Positions 32,666 through 43,000 of a stretch of DNA of 64,000 nt are shown here, in pieces. The DNA is from Pseudo-nitzschia pungens (Eukaryota; Bacillariophyta; Bacillariophyceae; Bacillariales; Bacillariaceae): NCBI GenBank assembly GCA_037355855.1, contig CM074760.1:233501-297500 (forward strand), written 5' to 3'. The notes under the pieces were generated by a model. It was not told where the DNA came from and did not search any database. It was given only the letters and a program-made list of their open reading frames with translations. The translations under genes were made by a program, and so were the position numbers. Within the stretch, counting starts at the first letter, position 1, and every line of letters begins with the position of its first letter.

Positions 32666-33364
32666 GAAGCAACGCGTCGATAATACAGGGGGGGACTGCA
32701 AGCAGCAAGCAGCAGCAATGCGTCGATAATTCAAGGGGGGGGGGGACAGCAAGCAGCAAGCAGCAGCAACGCGTCGATAATACAGGGGGGGGGACAGCAA
32801 GCAGCAAGCAGCAGCAACGCGTCGATAATACAGGGGGGGGACAGCAAGCAGCAAGCAGCAGCAACGCGTCGATAATACAGGGGGGGGACTGCAAGGTTAG
32901 GGTTGCTAATGCTACGAAGTACTGGAGATGCTAACCTACCATGATACCATTGCTAAGATACTATGCTACCGCCGGGGTCGGGTCATCATAGTACAATATG
33001 TACTATGACCGGATACCTGACCCAAACAGTTATTAAGCGAGGTAAGAGTAACGCTAATACGAGCTACTAGCGTTAGCGCAACCGCGTGTTAGGGTTAGAT
33101 ACTAGGGTTGTGGCGTACGATTTGTACCAGTTGTACATACCCCTGATATAGCATCCGTACTAATACAGTGTAGCTGAGTGCTACAAGGTTAGGGTTGCTA
33201 ATGCTACGAAATAGTACTGGTTATTTTCACCTACCACGCTACCGTTCTAAGATACTATACTACCCCCGGGGGTACGGTCAGTGGTGTACAATAGGGTTAA
33301 GGTATGTACAAGAATATCAGTAGAAAAAAATTCGATCCTATGGTAATTACGTACCGGTGGTACG

Positions 33365-33958
33365 TCATTTATTATTATTATTAATTTTTTTCGGGGCCTT
33401 TTCTCCGGTATTTTCTCCTCTGACACATTCACACTCCACACAAATCATCGACTTAAAACGGTCCATTTGAAACGAATGAATAACGGCTCCACGTTCAATA
33501 ATCAACCTCACCTCCTCAGGCAGGTGATTCTCGATACGGATCTCACGGACGATTTCTCTTCCCATGTAGCACCTGACAATGTAATTTGCATCCCGGTGAT
33601 CCATAGGATTAGTAACATCCTTCTTCAACTCAAACGTGAAGGTAATCCTGTACGTCGGTACAAAATATCCTATATCATCCCTTTTGGGGTATTTGACCAC
33701 AACCTCGAACCCATCATCCCTGTACTCTACATTGCGAATAATCATACCTGTCTCCAGATCCCTGTCAATACCTTCGATCTCGCAATAATTTTTGTGATCA
33801 AAATGAATATCCAAAGTACCGAAAACTCCCTCTCCGAAATGGAAGCTGAATGGGGTGGTGCGGGTGGTTTGTGCGCTGTACCTATGAGGTTTATTTATGA
33901 ATATGACCTTCATCTCATCCTGGCCTGCAGTTCCCGTTGTTGCGTCCGCGTTGGACAT
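33365..33958 (-). CDS. Unknown protein, 197 residues
   Basis: The frame starts at the ATG of MSNADATTGTAGQDEMKVIF; an open stretch further upstream lacks an ATG. Composition is that of a soluble protein with alternating hydrophobic residues (for example TYRITFTFELKK and EVRLIIERGAVIHSF), which suggests beta-sheet. It has a charged Lys/Asn tail and two cysteines near the end (ICVECECV). No family was recognised. A 39-bp tandem repeat begins directly upstream of the start and is probably in the 5' UTR or promoter. It may belong to the mobile-element cluster to its right, but nothing shows this. Confidence 0.6.
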   Translation of the reverse strand: MSNADATTGTAGQDEMKVIFINKPHRYSAQTTRTTPFSFHFGEGVFGTLDIHFDHKNYCEIEGIDRDLETGMIIRNVEYRDDGFEVVVKYPKRDDIGYFVPTYRITFTFELKKDVTNPMDHRDANYIVRCYMGREIVREIRIENHLPEEVRLIIERGAVIHSFQMDRFKSMICVECECVRGENTGEKAPKKINNNNK

Positions 33959-33989
33959 AATGGTCAATTCGGGATCACCCTTTTTCAAT

Positions 33990-34400
33990 AATCACCTTTT
34001 CTTGTCGTTGGGAAAACCCAACAATCGGGAACACCCTTTTCGAATAATCACGTTGTCTTGTCGTCGGGAATACCCTTTTTCAACAATCACGTTCAACAAT
34101 CACGTTCAACAATCACGTTCAACAATCACGTTGTCTTTTCGTCGGGAACACCCTTTTTCAACAATCACGTTGTCTTGTCGTCGGGAATACCCTTTTTCAA
34201 CAATCACGTTGTCTTTTCGTCGGGAACACCCTTTTTCAACAATCACGTTGTCTTGTCGTCGGGAATACCCTTTTTCAACAATCACGTTCAACAATCACGT
34301 TCAACAATCACGTTGTCTTATCTTCGGGAACACCCTTTTTCAATAATCACGTTGTCTTGTCGTCGGGAACCACGTTTTTCAATAATCACGTTGTCTACCG
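33990..34400. repeat. 39-bp tandem repeat upstream of the 197-aa gene
   Basis: Units contain CAATCACGTTGTCTTGTCGT plus CGGGAAYACCCTTTTT, and an 11-bp sub-repeat CAACAATCACGT is further amplified at 34080-34130 and 34285-34315. Seven or so full units are present. The reverse strand is open (VIVEKGCSRRKDN), but no start codon ties it to the gene. Confidence 0.85.
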
Positions 34401-34484
34401 TACCGGTACGGTCTATGTTGCATGTTTACAAATAATAACAAGAATATCTTTCTCCACATATCCCCGTACAAATTGTGGTACCCG

Positions 34485-34610
34485 AATCTTTGATTGGCTA
34501 CTGCTATAGAATCCATGATTCTACGATCATACGTTCCTAAGCCAATCAAAAAATACGCTCCTCATAAGCCACCAATGAAAAAATACCGTCATAAGCCAAT
34601 GAAAAAATCT
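34485..34610. promoter_or_regulatory. CCAAT-box cluster between divergent genes
   Basis: TTTGATTGGCTA (34490), AAGCCAATCAAA (34539), CCACCAATGAAA (34568) and AAGCCAATGAAA (34591) place at least four CCAAT or ATTGG boxes in about 120 bases. They lie between the minus-strand gene ending upstream and the plus-strand repeat gene. A shared bidirectional promoter is inferred. Confidence 0.4.
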
Positions 34611-35029
34611 TATTTCCCTTTACAAAATCTACAAGAAAATTAGTAAGGGCCGGTAGAAACACAAGCAAATTACTTCCTACCTTATTACTCCATTTCGATT
34701 TCGATTTCGATTTCGTGGTTCACCATATTTTGCTGTGTTTCCTCGCTTAATCACTCTTTCGCATCACAAATCACTTTTTACATTCGCATCACAAATCACT
34801 TTTTACACATATCACCGCCTATTTTGATTCAGAATCCGACTTATTTTGAGCAGAGTTGCTTAATTGCACTCCGTCTTGTGAACGAAGAGAACCCCTACGG
34901 TAGGCTCTTGGCTCATTGTACTTTAGTCCTTAAATATCCTTGTCTGAAAAACGGAGAAGCACCTCTATGGCATGGACGAGAGATTGTTCGCTTGAAAGAC
35001 ATTGTTTGACTTGGCCCCCAAACGTCTTG

Positions 35030-35785
35030 AAATCAATCAATCTGCATCCATCGCCGGTAGGACTTCAACAGGCGCAAGTTCTTGTTTTCGTGACATAGGA
35101 GGAAGAATTGAATACGACCAGGGAAGACGACGACAGTACAAGCGAAACAACGGAAGACAAAAAAGACGACGACGCGACGCAACGAAGACGACGGAAGACA
35201 ACAACGGAAGACGACAAAGACGAACGAAAAAGACGACAAAGACGAACGAAAAAGACGACAAAGGTACGCTAACACGATTACGTTTTCACCCAGGAAGATT
35301 TAATTGTAATTATTACTAACCCCCCCCCTATTTAACCTTTCACGCAGACGAGACGACGGAGGTGCGATACGACCCAAACAGTACAAGCGAAACAACGGAA
35401 GACAAAAAAGACGACGACGCGACGCAACGAAGACGACGCAACGAAGACGACGCAACGAAAGACAACGACGGAAGAGGACAAAGACGAACGAAAAAGACGA
35501 CAAAGACGAACGAAAACGACGACAAAGGTACGCTAACACGATTACGTTTTCACCCAGGAAGATTTAATTGTAATTATTACTAACCCCCCCCTATTTAACC
35601 TTTCACGCAGACGAGACGACAGAGGTGCGATACGACCCAAACAGTACAAGCGAAACAACGGAAGACAAAAAAGACGACGACGCGACGCAACGAAGACGAC
35701 GCAACGAAGACGACGCAACGAAGACGAATCAAACGACGCAACGAAGACGACGCAACGACGATTAGCGGAAGGGGCAGAAGGCACG
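35030..35785 (+). repeat. 264-bp tandem exon-intron unit
   Basis: Two adjacent units share an Arg/Lys/Asp/Thr-rich exon (GACGACGCAACGAAGACGAC type) and an 83-84 bp intron-like segment. The segment starts AAAG|GTACGCTAACACG, has TTACTAAC and a C-rich tract, and ends TTTCACGCAG. Intron-like copies lie at 35264-35347 and 35528-35610. Splicing both keeps the first two exon copies in one frame (DETTEVRYDPNSTSETTED), but the third copy then hits a TAG at 35763. Using an AG five bases further downstream at the second acceptor would instead lead into the frame starting MKKGM at 35786. The 5' end of the gene is unclear. Confidence 0.7.
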
Positions 35786-36897
35786 ATGAAGAAAGGCATG
35801 ACAACAATGACAGGGAACGAAATGTCCAAAAGAGGCCTCTACAAAAAAGCCAAAAGGAAAGCTGCTAAGGAAGCGAGAAGAAGAATGACATCCAATTTTA
35901 TCAAAAATGCACCACCCAAGTCGAAAACACACACCACCTATAAACACGTGGCTAGGATAAGACCAAGAATCGATGAACCTACTCATTCACCAACATCCAA
36001 TAACGTCGTCAAAACACAGCTGAAGAGGGTAAGCAACAACGATCTATTTTACAAAGGTAAATTTTTTGTAACGAAATGGGATAAAGAGAAAGTTGAATCC
36101 AACAAATACGAATGGAATGACGTTGTGTCTATTGATCCGCAACCGAAGATGAAACCTTTCGAGACCATGGATAGTACAGAGGATAACCACCTAATTGCAG
36201 TGGATCGATCGCAACCATCACTGCGAATATTTGCCAAAGCATCCAGAACAGAAGCGAGAAAACATCTGGCTGGAACCAATAATATCCGATATACAAGAAC
36301 TGTTTGCAGAAGATGTTGTTGCAGCGAAACCAACAGTTGAAAGAGGATGCGAGTGTGGTAGCGTCGATGATGGGTATGCCATTGTTGGTATTCGACCCAA
36401 CCGTGCAAGTCGTGGCATAGGTCAGTATGCGTTCAAAAAGAATGTGGGGGAACGGAAACAGGCAGATTTGAACATGGTTGCATCTCATATTGTCAACGAA
36501 TTGGAGGATACTATACGTCCCGGTTCAGAATTATTTTGGTCATGAAATTTCGGTGATACGTCAGGTGGTGAGGCAAACAACACTTGAAACGGTCGGCGGC
36601 GATAGTCACTATCTTGCCTTTTCAACGGGTAAGAATTACCACTCCAAATGCCATACCGATCGTGACTATTACTACAGTCTTTTGACTGTGGTAGGTCCCC
36701 AGGGGGTAGAGGACGATGAAGTTATATATTATTTTATATTCCCTACGTACGGAATCAAAATTCCACTACGTTCTGGGGAAGCACTGTTGTTTAACTCTAC
36801 CATCTTGCACAGCTGTTCGAATCCCAAATACGACGGTTGTTATATTATGAGCGCCTTCGTCCCATGTAGAACTGTACTCAGGGCCGATCCAATATAA
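35786..36897 (+). pseudogene. 2OG-Fe(II) oxygenase-like gene, frame broken
   Basis: A basic N-terminal region (MSKRGLYKKAKRKAAKEARR) is followed by a variable part and a C-terminal domain with KCHTDRDYYYSLL, IPLRSGEALLFNSTILHSCS and CYIMSAFV. The HxD pair and the distal His fit the iron-binding triad of a double-stranded beta-helix oxygenase, and the layout resembles the oxygenases found with some protist and fungal transposons (family assignment is inference). Frames change twice: between 36181 and 36345, and at about 36535, where one extra T in TTATTTTGG shifts ELFGHEIS out of frame. Either the copy is dead or the assembly has indels. It may be the 3' part of the repeat gene beginning near 35030. 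Confidence 0.55.
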
Positions 36898-37204
36898 TAA
36901 TATTAATTTACAATTTAAAGTTGATTTAGATAGTAGCGTTTTCAAAACGCCGCCGTTGTTGTTCGAAACGCCGCCTTTGTTATTCGAAACGCAACGCAGC
37001 GTCATGTTTGGTGTTTGTTTTGGTTGACAGTAGAAATATCGTGACTGTAGAAATATCTCGTTCAGAAACACAAGAATTTCGAAAAACTCTTTGTGATTGC
37101 GATTTCGATAGATTCCGATACTTCTTCGATTGCGATTCCGATAGATTTCGATTCCGATAGATTTCGATACTTCTTCGATTGCGATTCCGATAGATATGGT
37201 TGAT
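36898..37204. repeat. Short repeats downstream of the oxygenase-like gene
   Basis: A 23-bp direct repeat CGAAACGCCGCC lies at 36940-36990, and GATTGCGATTCCGATAGATT-type repeats at 37095-37198. No gene was seen. Confidence 0.5.
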
Positions 37205-37832
37205 TGTTGAAGTGGGGGCGCGAGGAGATTGCGCTTTGCAATACTCCCCACTTGACTTTTAAGGCAAGCCCGAACCTAGCGCGAGGAGATTGCGCGAAGC
37301 AATACTCCCCACTTGACTTTTAAGGCAAGCCCGAACCTATCAGTTTCTTCTCCAAACGGGCTGCCAGAGGCACTTTGTATATGGAGATGAGGCACCGATG
37401 ACACCTGGACTGATACGGTCAGTTATCCAAACCGTCGCTGTGTACGGAGACGGAGGTTATCCAATGAACAAAGGTAGTAACAACTGAAAGCAGTCGAAAC
37501 CACCGCGGGGCCACCGCAAGTTCAATCAGAATCACTCCTTTAAAGACACCAGCAGCCTCGTTGAAAAGACCTCAATCACAGCAAAATTATGCAAGGTTCA
37601 CCACCCTGTCCCACCAGGGCCACTGCATTTTGCTATGTAAAAGATCCTTCCCTTGTGGTTACACCCAACGATGACTCCGACTTGAGGAACCCAATGAAGA
37701 CTCTGACTTGAGGAAACCAACGAAGACTCTGACATGAGGAAACCACCATCTCCAGTCTAGAGAGACATTTAGCAACCAGGCATACCTTGATCCAGAGTCA
37801 TAGTGGAGGTATTAGGTTGTTGTCCCTCTCCA
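37205..37832 (+). mobile_element. Possible solo or truncated copia-type LTR
   Basis: The segment starts TGTTGAAGTGGGGG and ends CTCTCCA. It is followed directly by TGGTATCTCAACAG, which begins with TGG as a primer-binding site complementary to a tRNA 3' CCA end would; copia elements commonly have TGGTATC there. A 61-bp direct duplication lies inside at 37218-37339, and its first part can fold (AGTGGGG ... CCCCACT). No second LTR and no pol domains were found in the window. Confidence 0.35.
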
Positions 37833-38160
37833 TGGTATCTCAACAGTGCGCTCGTACAGCTAGTGGTATGATCTCAGGGAGCTACCCCACCACTAGGCTA
37901 GCCCTGTACATTGAGTTAGCCCTGAAGAGAATCCCATGGTGACCTTCGATCCGACGTTGTTGTGTGAATCCGAAGTATGAATTCAGTTTTGCCAGGATGC
38001 AAAACTAGAATTGTGATCTTATACTGTTGTTGGAAAATGTAGAAATGAAAATTCTAATTCCACTATTGCAACTGCTGGTGGTGATACTTCCACTATTCTG
38101 AGTGTTACTTTCATTACTGATCTAGTAGCGTGTTGATTTTGAAACAACTCAGGTTTAATT
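37833..38160 (+). mobile_element. Candidate primer-binding site and leftover internal sequence
   Basis: TGGTATCTCAACAG at 37833 would be the primer-binding site. About 38050-38140 there is a short open stretch (NSNSTIATAGGDTSTILSVT) with the Ser/Thr-rich look of a gag start, but it closes quickly. No protease, integrase or reverse transcriptase motif was seen, so only a remnant is present. Confidence 0.25.
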
Positions 38161-39720
38161 TGGATACTTCTATATGTACACTTCACTAGAATCACAGAGT
38201 ACAATTTACAGGAAATATGAAAAATCCAAAATTGATTCACGCTATCACAGAGTACAATTTACAGGAAATATAAAAAAACCAAAATTCACTCACAAAAGTT
38301 TAGGTTTTAACTGGTTACTTCTACATGTACACTTCATTAGAGATACAAACTACATTTGAAACCATTAAAATTTATTCACAGAAATGTTTATCATCCAACA
38401 GACACCACTTAAACTACCAACAGACAAAACTAAATTTAATCTTGATCATGTTAATTTACCAACATACAACAAATTTAATCGCCTTAACATTAGTTTGCTC
38501 ACAACAGACAACACTTAACCATTAAAATTTATTCACACAAATGTTTATCAGCCAACAGACACAACTTAAACTACCAACAGACAAAACTAAATTTAATAGC
38601 CATTTTTCTTCCAGATCTTCTAACAGCACTGTTTTTGTATCTTATGAACTTGGATTTGATACAGATTTTCTATTCTGTTACTAGGGGGCCCAACGAGGAA
38701 GTAACATCCAAAAGTACATTAAATAAATGTGGTATCATAGATATCCCATTCATTGGACTGTTGTATATTTCCTACTAGAAACTATTGACACTACTGGAGG
38801 AAATATCCATGAAACATAGGATGTGGTATCATAGATATCCCATTCATTGGACTGTTGTATATTTTCTACTAGAAAGTACAGCACCAGAGTTTACACAACA
38901 GACTGTGCATATTTCCTGTGTATGGGTCAGCACACTGTCACAAATTTTTTGTATTCCACACTGAATAATGGTGTGTACTATATGCATCTATTAGAAAAGT
39001 AAATAGGAATAAACTTCTTGCTACCAATTATATTATGAATGTAAGAAGTTGTGATTTGTCAGAAAAATTCAGATTGTCAGGAACCGAGTTTACACCACAG
39101 AAAAGGCATATTTGCTGTGTATGGGCCGCAGTGACTATCATTTGTTGTATTCCACACTGAATAATGGTGAGTATAAAATGAATAAACTTGCTACCAATTA
39201 TATTATGGATGTAAGTTCTGCTTTCTCAGTAAAATTCCAACCACCATAGTTTACACAACAGCAGAAAGTGCATATTTCCTCTGTATGGGTCACACTGTCA
39301 CAAATTTTTTGTATTCCACACTGAATAGTGGTGAGTATATGCATCTATAAGAATAGTAAATAGGAATAAACTTCTTGCTACCAATTTTATTATGAATGTA
39401 ACAATTTCTGATTGTTCAGAAAAATCATCACTACCCGAGTTAACACCACAGAAAATGCATATTTCCTGTTTGTTGTATTCCACACTGCTGCATCTATTAT
39501 AGTAGTAAAAAGGAATAAACTTGCTACCAATTATGTAAAATTCCTCCCAGTACACCACAGAAAATGCATGTTTCTTGTCTATGGGTCACATTTTCCTGCA
39601 CTTTTTTGTCTTTTATTGTTAAAATGCACGGATGCACAAGTGGCTATGTAAGATAATGGTGATTGTTTGGTTACTACTAGTATGTCCAAGAATATGAAAT
39701 AGAATAAAATATATTTCTTT
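38160..39720. repeat. AT-rich field of tandem and dispersed repeats
   Basis: The base composition is much more AT-rich than the surroundings. ACAGAGTACAATTTACAGGA is duplicated at 38194-38270. CCAACAGACAAAACTAAATT recurs at 38405 and 38575. A segment with GTGGTATCATAGATATCCCA is repeated at 38729 and 38823. A unit of about 150-190 bp with AATTTTTTGTATTCCACACT and AATAAACTTCTTGCTACCAA recurs from about 38890 to 39600. No gene was seen; it sits just upstream of the transposase gene. Confidence 0.75.
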
Positions 39721-39893
39721 TGAAGGATTCCATTAATACATTAATCATGAAAGTCTAAAATAATATACTACACATAAAGCAAGCACAAAATAGGACAAAA
39801 AGTGATAGAAATGGAAGTGGTCTGAACTTAGAGAAGCACAGAAAAACACAGCCGCCGGTGTCACCACTACGCCACAATTCGCTTAACAACACC

Positions 39894-40085
39894 ATGAGTT
39901 TTTTTCTTCAAAAACTCATCTTTGAATGCAAGAAGTACTGTACTCAAGGACCATCGTTCCGTGCTGATTGTGTTGTCAACATTCCTTGCTTGACACGACA
40001 CGGTAGTGGTGAAATTGATTATAACAACATAATGAATATTGATGTCGTCTCAGACCATGAAATCGTTATCTACCTGTTGACGTGA
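39894..40085 (+). CDS. 63-codon upstream ORF overlapping the transposase start
   Basis: The ATG at 39894 opens a 63-residue frame beginning MSFFLQKLIFECKKYCTQGP. It ends TGA at 40083-40085, and the next gene's ATG is at 40085-40087, giving a TGATG overlap. It has four Cys (ECKKYC, DC, PC) and no recognised domain. It could be an upstream ORF permitting reinitiation, an upstream exon, or a chance frame. Confidence 0.35.
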   Translation: MSFFLQKLIFECKKYCTQGPSFRADCVVNIPCLTRHGSGEIDYNNIMNIDVVSDHEIVIYLLT

Positions 40086-43000
40086 TGCCAAACAAAAGAA
40101 AGTATACCGATGGTGTTAAAATCCAGGCAGACTTCTACTGTCTGGCATGTTTTAAGATCACGAACACCCTGAAAAAATTTCGTGGGTACAAAAGAGTGTC
40201 TAAAAACGATCCATCGTCTTTCAGATATGTATGCAGCGGGCTTACAAGCCACTTGACGAAATCAGGTGAATGCAGCAGTTACTACTATCACAATGTAGTA
40301 GATAAAACAGCCGCGTCAGTTTTCGCAACCCACCACACGGGTGGAGGTGCGGGCCGACATAACCCATCCAGTTTTTCATTGACGATGACAGGAAACGGTC
40401 CCCAGGGAGAAGCGGCATCCAATAGTATTTCCACCGGGAACCAGAATCAGGATTTAAATAGGCAAGTGGTACCAGATGTTCTGGTACCACCTATACAGCG
40501 CAATGTTATACAATCCTATTTAGCAGCAGCGGACGTAGATGAAGAGGAAGACAATGACGAAGGTACACTGATGGATGATGCAAATGAACAAAAAAGTACA
40601 GAACCGGAGGCGCTCAATAACATGGAACAGATGTTCCGTTCCCACCATATACCTGATACAACTCAGCAACTACACGCTGAAATCAAGCTTATGAATCTAA
40701 TGTCAAGGCATCGCTTACAATTAGGTACATTTCAAACCATAATGAATTGGGCAAAGGAATGTCAAAACCTCCCTGGTTTTGATTTCCGTACGGCGAAAAT
40801 CAGAAAACGTGAAGTTGTTTTCCAAGAAATACAGAAGCATGTCAAAATACCCAACACAAGATTTGAACCGAAGATAGTTACTTGGCTACCAGACAAGAAA
40901 CCAGCTCAGATATACGTTCGTGATTTTAAAGATGCACTGTATTCTCTTCTATCGAATGGTGAGCTGATGTGCGACGGAAATCTCTCCTTTCCAAGTAGAA
41001 CAACTCCGCTGAAGCCAGACAGTGATCCTGCCATAACGGAAGACACATACATTTCAGAGCTTCATCATGGAACTTGGTGGAAGGACTCATGGAGGTTGAT
41101 GTGCCAGCAAAACACAGAGCCTTCTGAAATTTTGGTACCACTGATTTTTTACATGGACGGGATAAGCCTGGATGCGCATGGCAGATTGTCTCTTACTCCT
41201 CTCAATATGACCCTGGGTATTTTCAGTGTAGAGACAAGAAAACGCCCAGAAGCTTGGACTACTATTTACTTCCATCCAGACAGCGAATGGGAAAACACTC
41301 ATCATTCGAGGAAAGCTACAGCGACCGAAGGGGTACAGAACATTCATAATGCGATTGCCGTTGCACTAGAATCGTTGAGGGAAATTGATGAAGGAGGTGA
41401 TGGAATTCTGTGGGATTACCTTCCGTATGCAGGGAAAGTATGGAGTGTTAGAATGAAATTTGCGATTGCATATGTTGTAGGAGATACCGAACTCCATGAC
41501 AAGCTATGTGGAAAATATGGATCACGATCGGCCAGGGTTAAAAAACTATGCAGGCACTGTGATTGTGCAACAACTGAGATCAATAGGCCAGCATCACAAC
41601 AACATGTAAAACTGTGGAAACCGGAAGACTTCGAAATACCGATCGGAGAAGATGCAACGGATTATTTCAAACAACAATCACACCACCGTATCCAGAATGC
41701 ATTCCACAGTTTAAATTTTGGGTCAAATGTCAATAACATACACCTGGCAACACCAGGTGAAACACTACATATGCATCAATTAGGGGTAGCCAGGCGATGT
41801 GTGGAAGCAATAGAACAACAGTTGGTAAACACTAGTGTTGAGTGTAAATACGCCACGAACCTGAACAAAGGGAGGGCGACGATGGAAGCACTTGGTTATA
41901 TTGCTCAAAGATATGGTGCTCTCTTATCAAGACAATCCGACCGGGATTTTCCTAGAACCAAATTTGGAACGAGCATTATGTCCATTGCGAAAAAAGAAGG
42001 AAAAGACTATAGCGGTATGCTATTGTGCATCCTTGTAGCACTGACGTCGGAAGGTGGCCAGGAGATAGTGGGTGATCTGAGATTTGCAACTACACAAATT
42101 GACGTCATTGAACAAATCATATCAATGGAAGAGTTTCTCAAACACGGACGAATTACTCCCAAAGGTCTCCGGAATCTACCAAAAATGATAATTCATTTTA
42201 TTAACACAATCAATACTGCATGTATTCGGAAAGGAATGGGGACGAGACTCATCAAGAATCATCTGTATTTTCACATCCCGGAGTACATAAAGTTGTGGGG
42301 GCATCCACTAGGGTGGGATAGTAGCTTCAGTGAGAGTCATCACAAGACAGAGGTGAAGGCTCCAGCAAAGAATACACAACAAAACGCAGCGACATTGATT
42401 AGCCAAACAACAAAACGACAAACGGAAAAGTTGCTGTTGCGTACTGCCAATATGTGTTATGGGTTGGAGGAAAAGCATGAAGACCCGACCGCGAAACCAA
42501 GACCGAAGAAAGCCGGCTCGCTATTCAAAATACACCGGGACGGCAACGAAAAGAAGGGAAGCATGACCTGGCATAGAACATCAAATAAGGAAAAACCGTT
42601 TTTGCCATCAGTAATTCTGGATTTTGTCTGCGATTCAGGTGTTGCCGTTACTCGTTGATGACACATCGGTAGAAGGATTCACAGAACACAATCGATGGGA
42701 TTCAACAAACGAGGTCGGATATTTATTTCGATGCCATCCCTCCTACAGATCGACATCTGGGCAAGTGAATGCCGTTTGGATGGATTGGGTAGTGATCAGT
42801 GTTGATTCGGAAGCAATCCCGTGTCAGATTCTGTGTTTTCTTGAACTAGATAACCTCAAACAGCCAACGGGTAGAGTGAATAATTACCCAATTGAAAATG
42901 AAGGTCTTTATGCCGTCGTTAGAAAATTCAAGAAAGAGCCCACAAGGTCGAAGTCAAGATTTGTTTCCAAGGGTACTTTGGAAGAAGGTTTCTTTGTATT

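Larger units (their letters stand above)
29690..33290. repeat. Composite satellite built from four modules
   Basis: Module A (about 135 bp, GGTTAGGGTTGCTAATGCTA to CTGACCCAGACAGTTA) occurs at about 30476, 31005, 31289, 32125 and 32894, with a diverged partial copy at 33187. Module B (about 105 bp, GCTACGCTACTCCGCACACA to GCGGAGCGCTGTCACGATAC) occurs at about 29751, 29929, 30055, 30654, 31464 and 32278. Module C is a 47-50 bp unit ending in a G run. Module D is a GCGCTGTATCCCTGTA microsatellite. The order B-D-C-A repeats several times, with loss or gain of modules. Open frames on the minus strand are translations of module C. Confidence 0.85.

Noticed and set aside
30686..32894. Minus-strand Cys/Pro/Leu-rich open frames
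   Set aside because: They are translations of satellite module C in several frames, with no unique sequence.
30476..33240. GGTTAGGGTT as telomeric repeat
   Set aside because: TTAGGG appears only once per 135-bp module and never in tandem, so it is part of module A and not telomere.
37833..37960. tRNA gene
   Set aside because: AGCTAGTGGTATGATCTC resembles a tRNA A-box region, but no B-box or cloverleaf could be built; a primer-binding-site context fits better.
42638..42685. Intron joining the two transposase frames
   Set aside because: The only GT-AG pairs give 30-45 bp introns, too short for this genome's other introns (83-185 bp).
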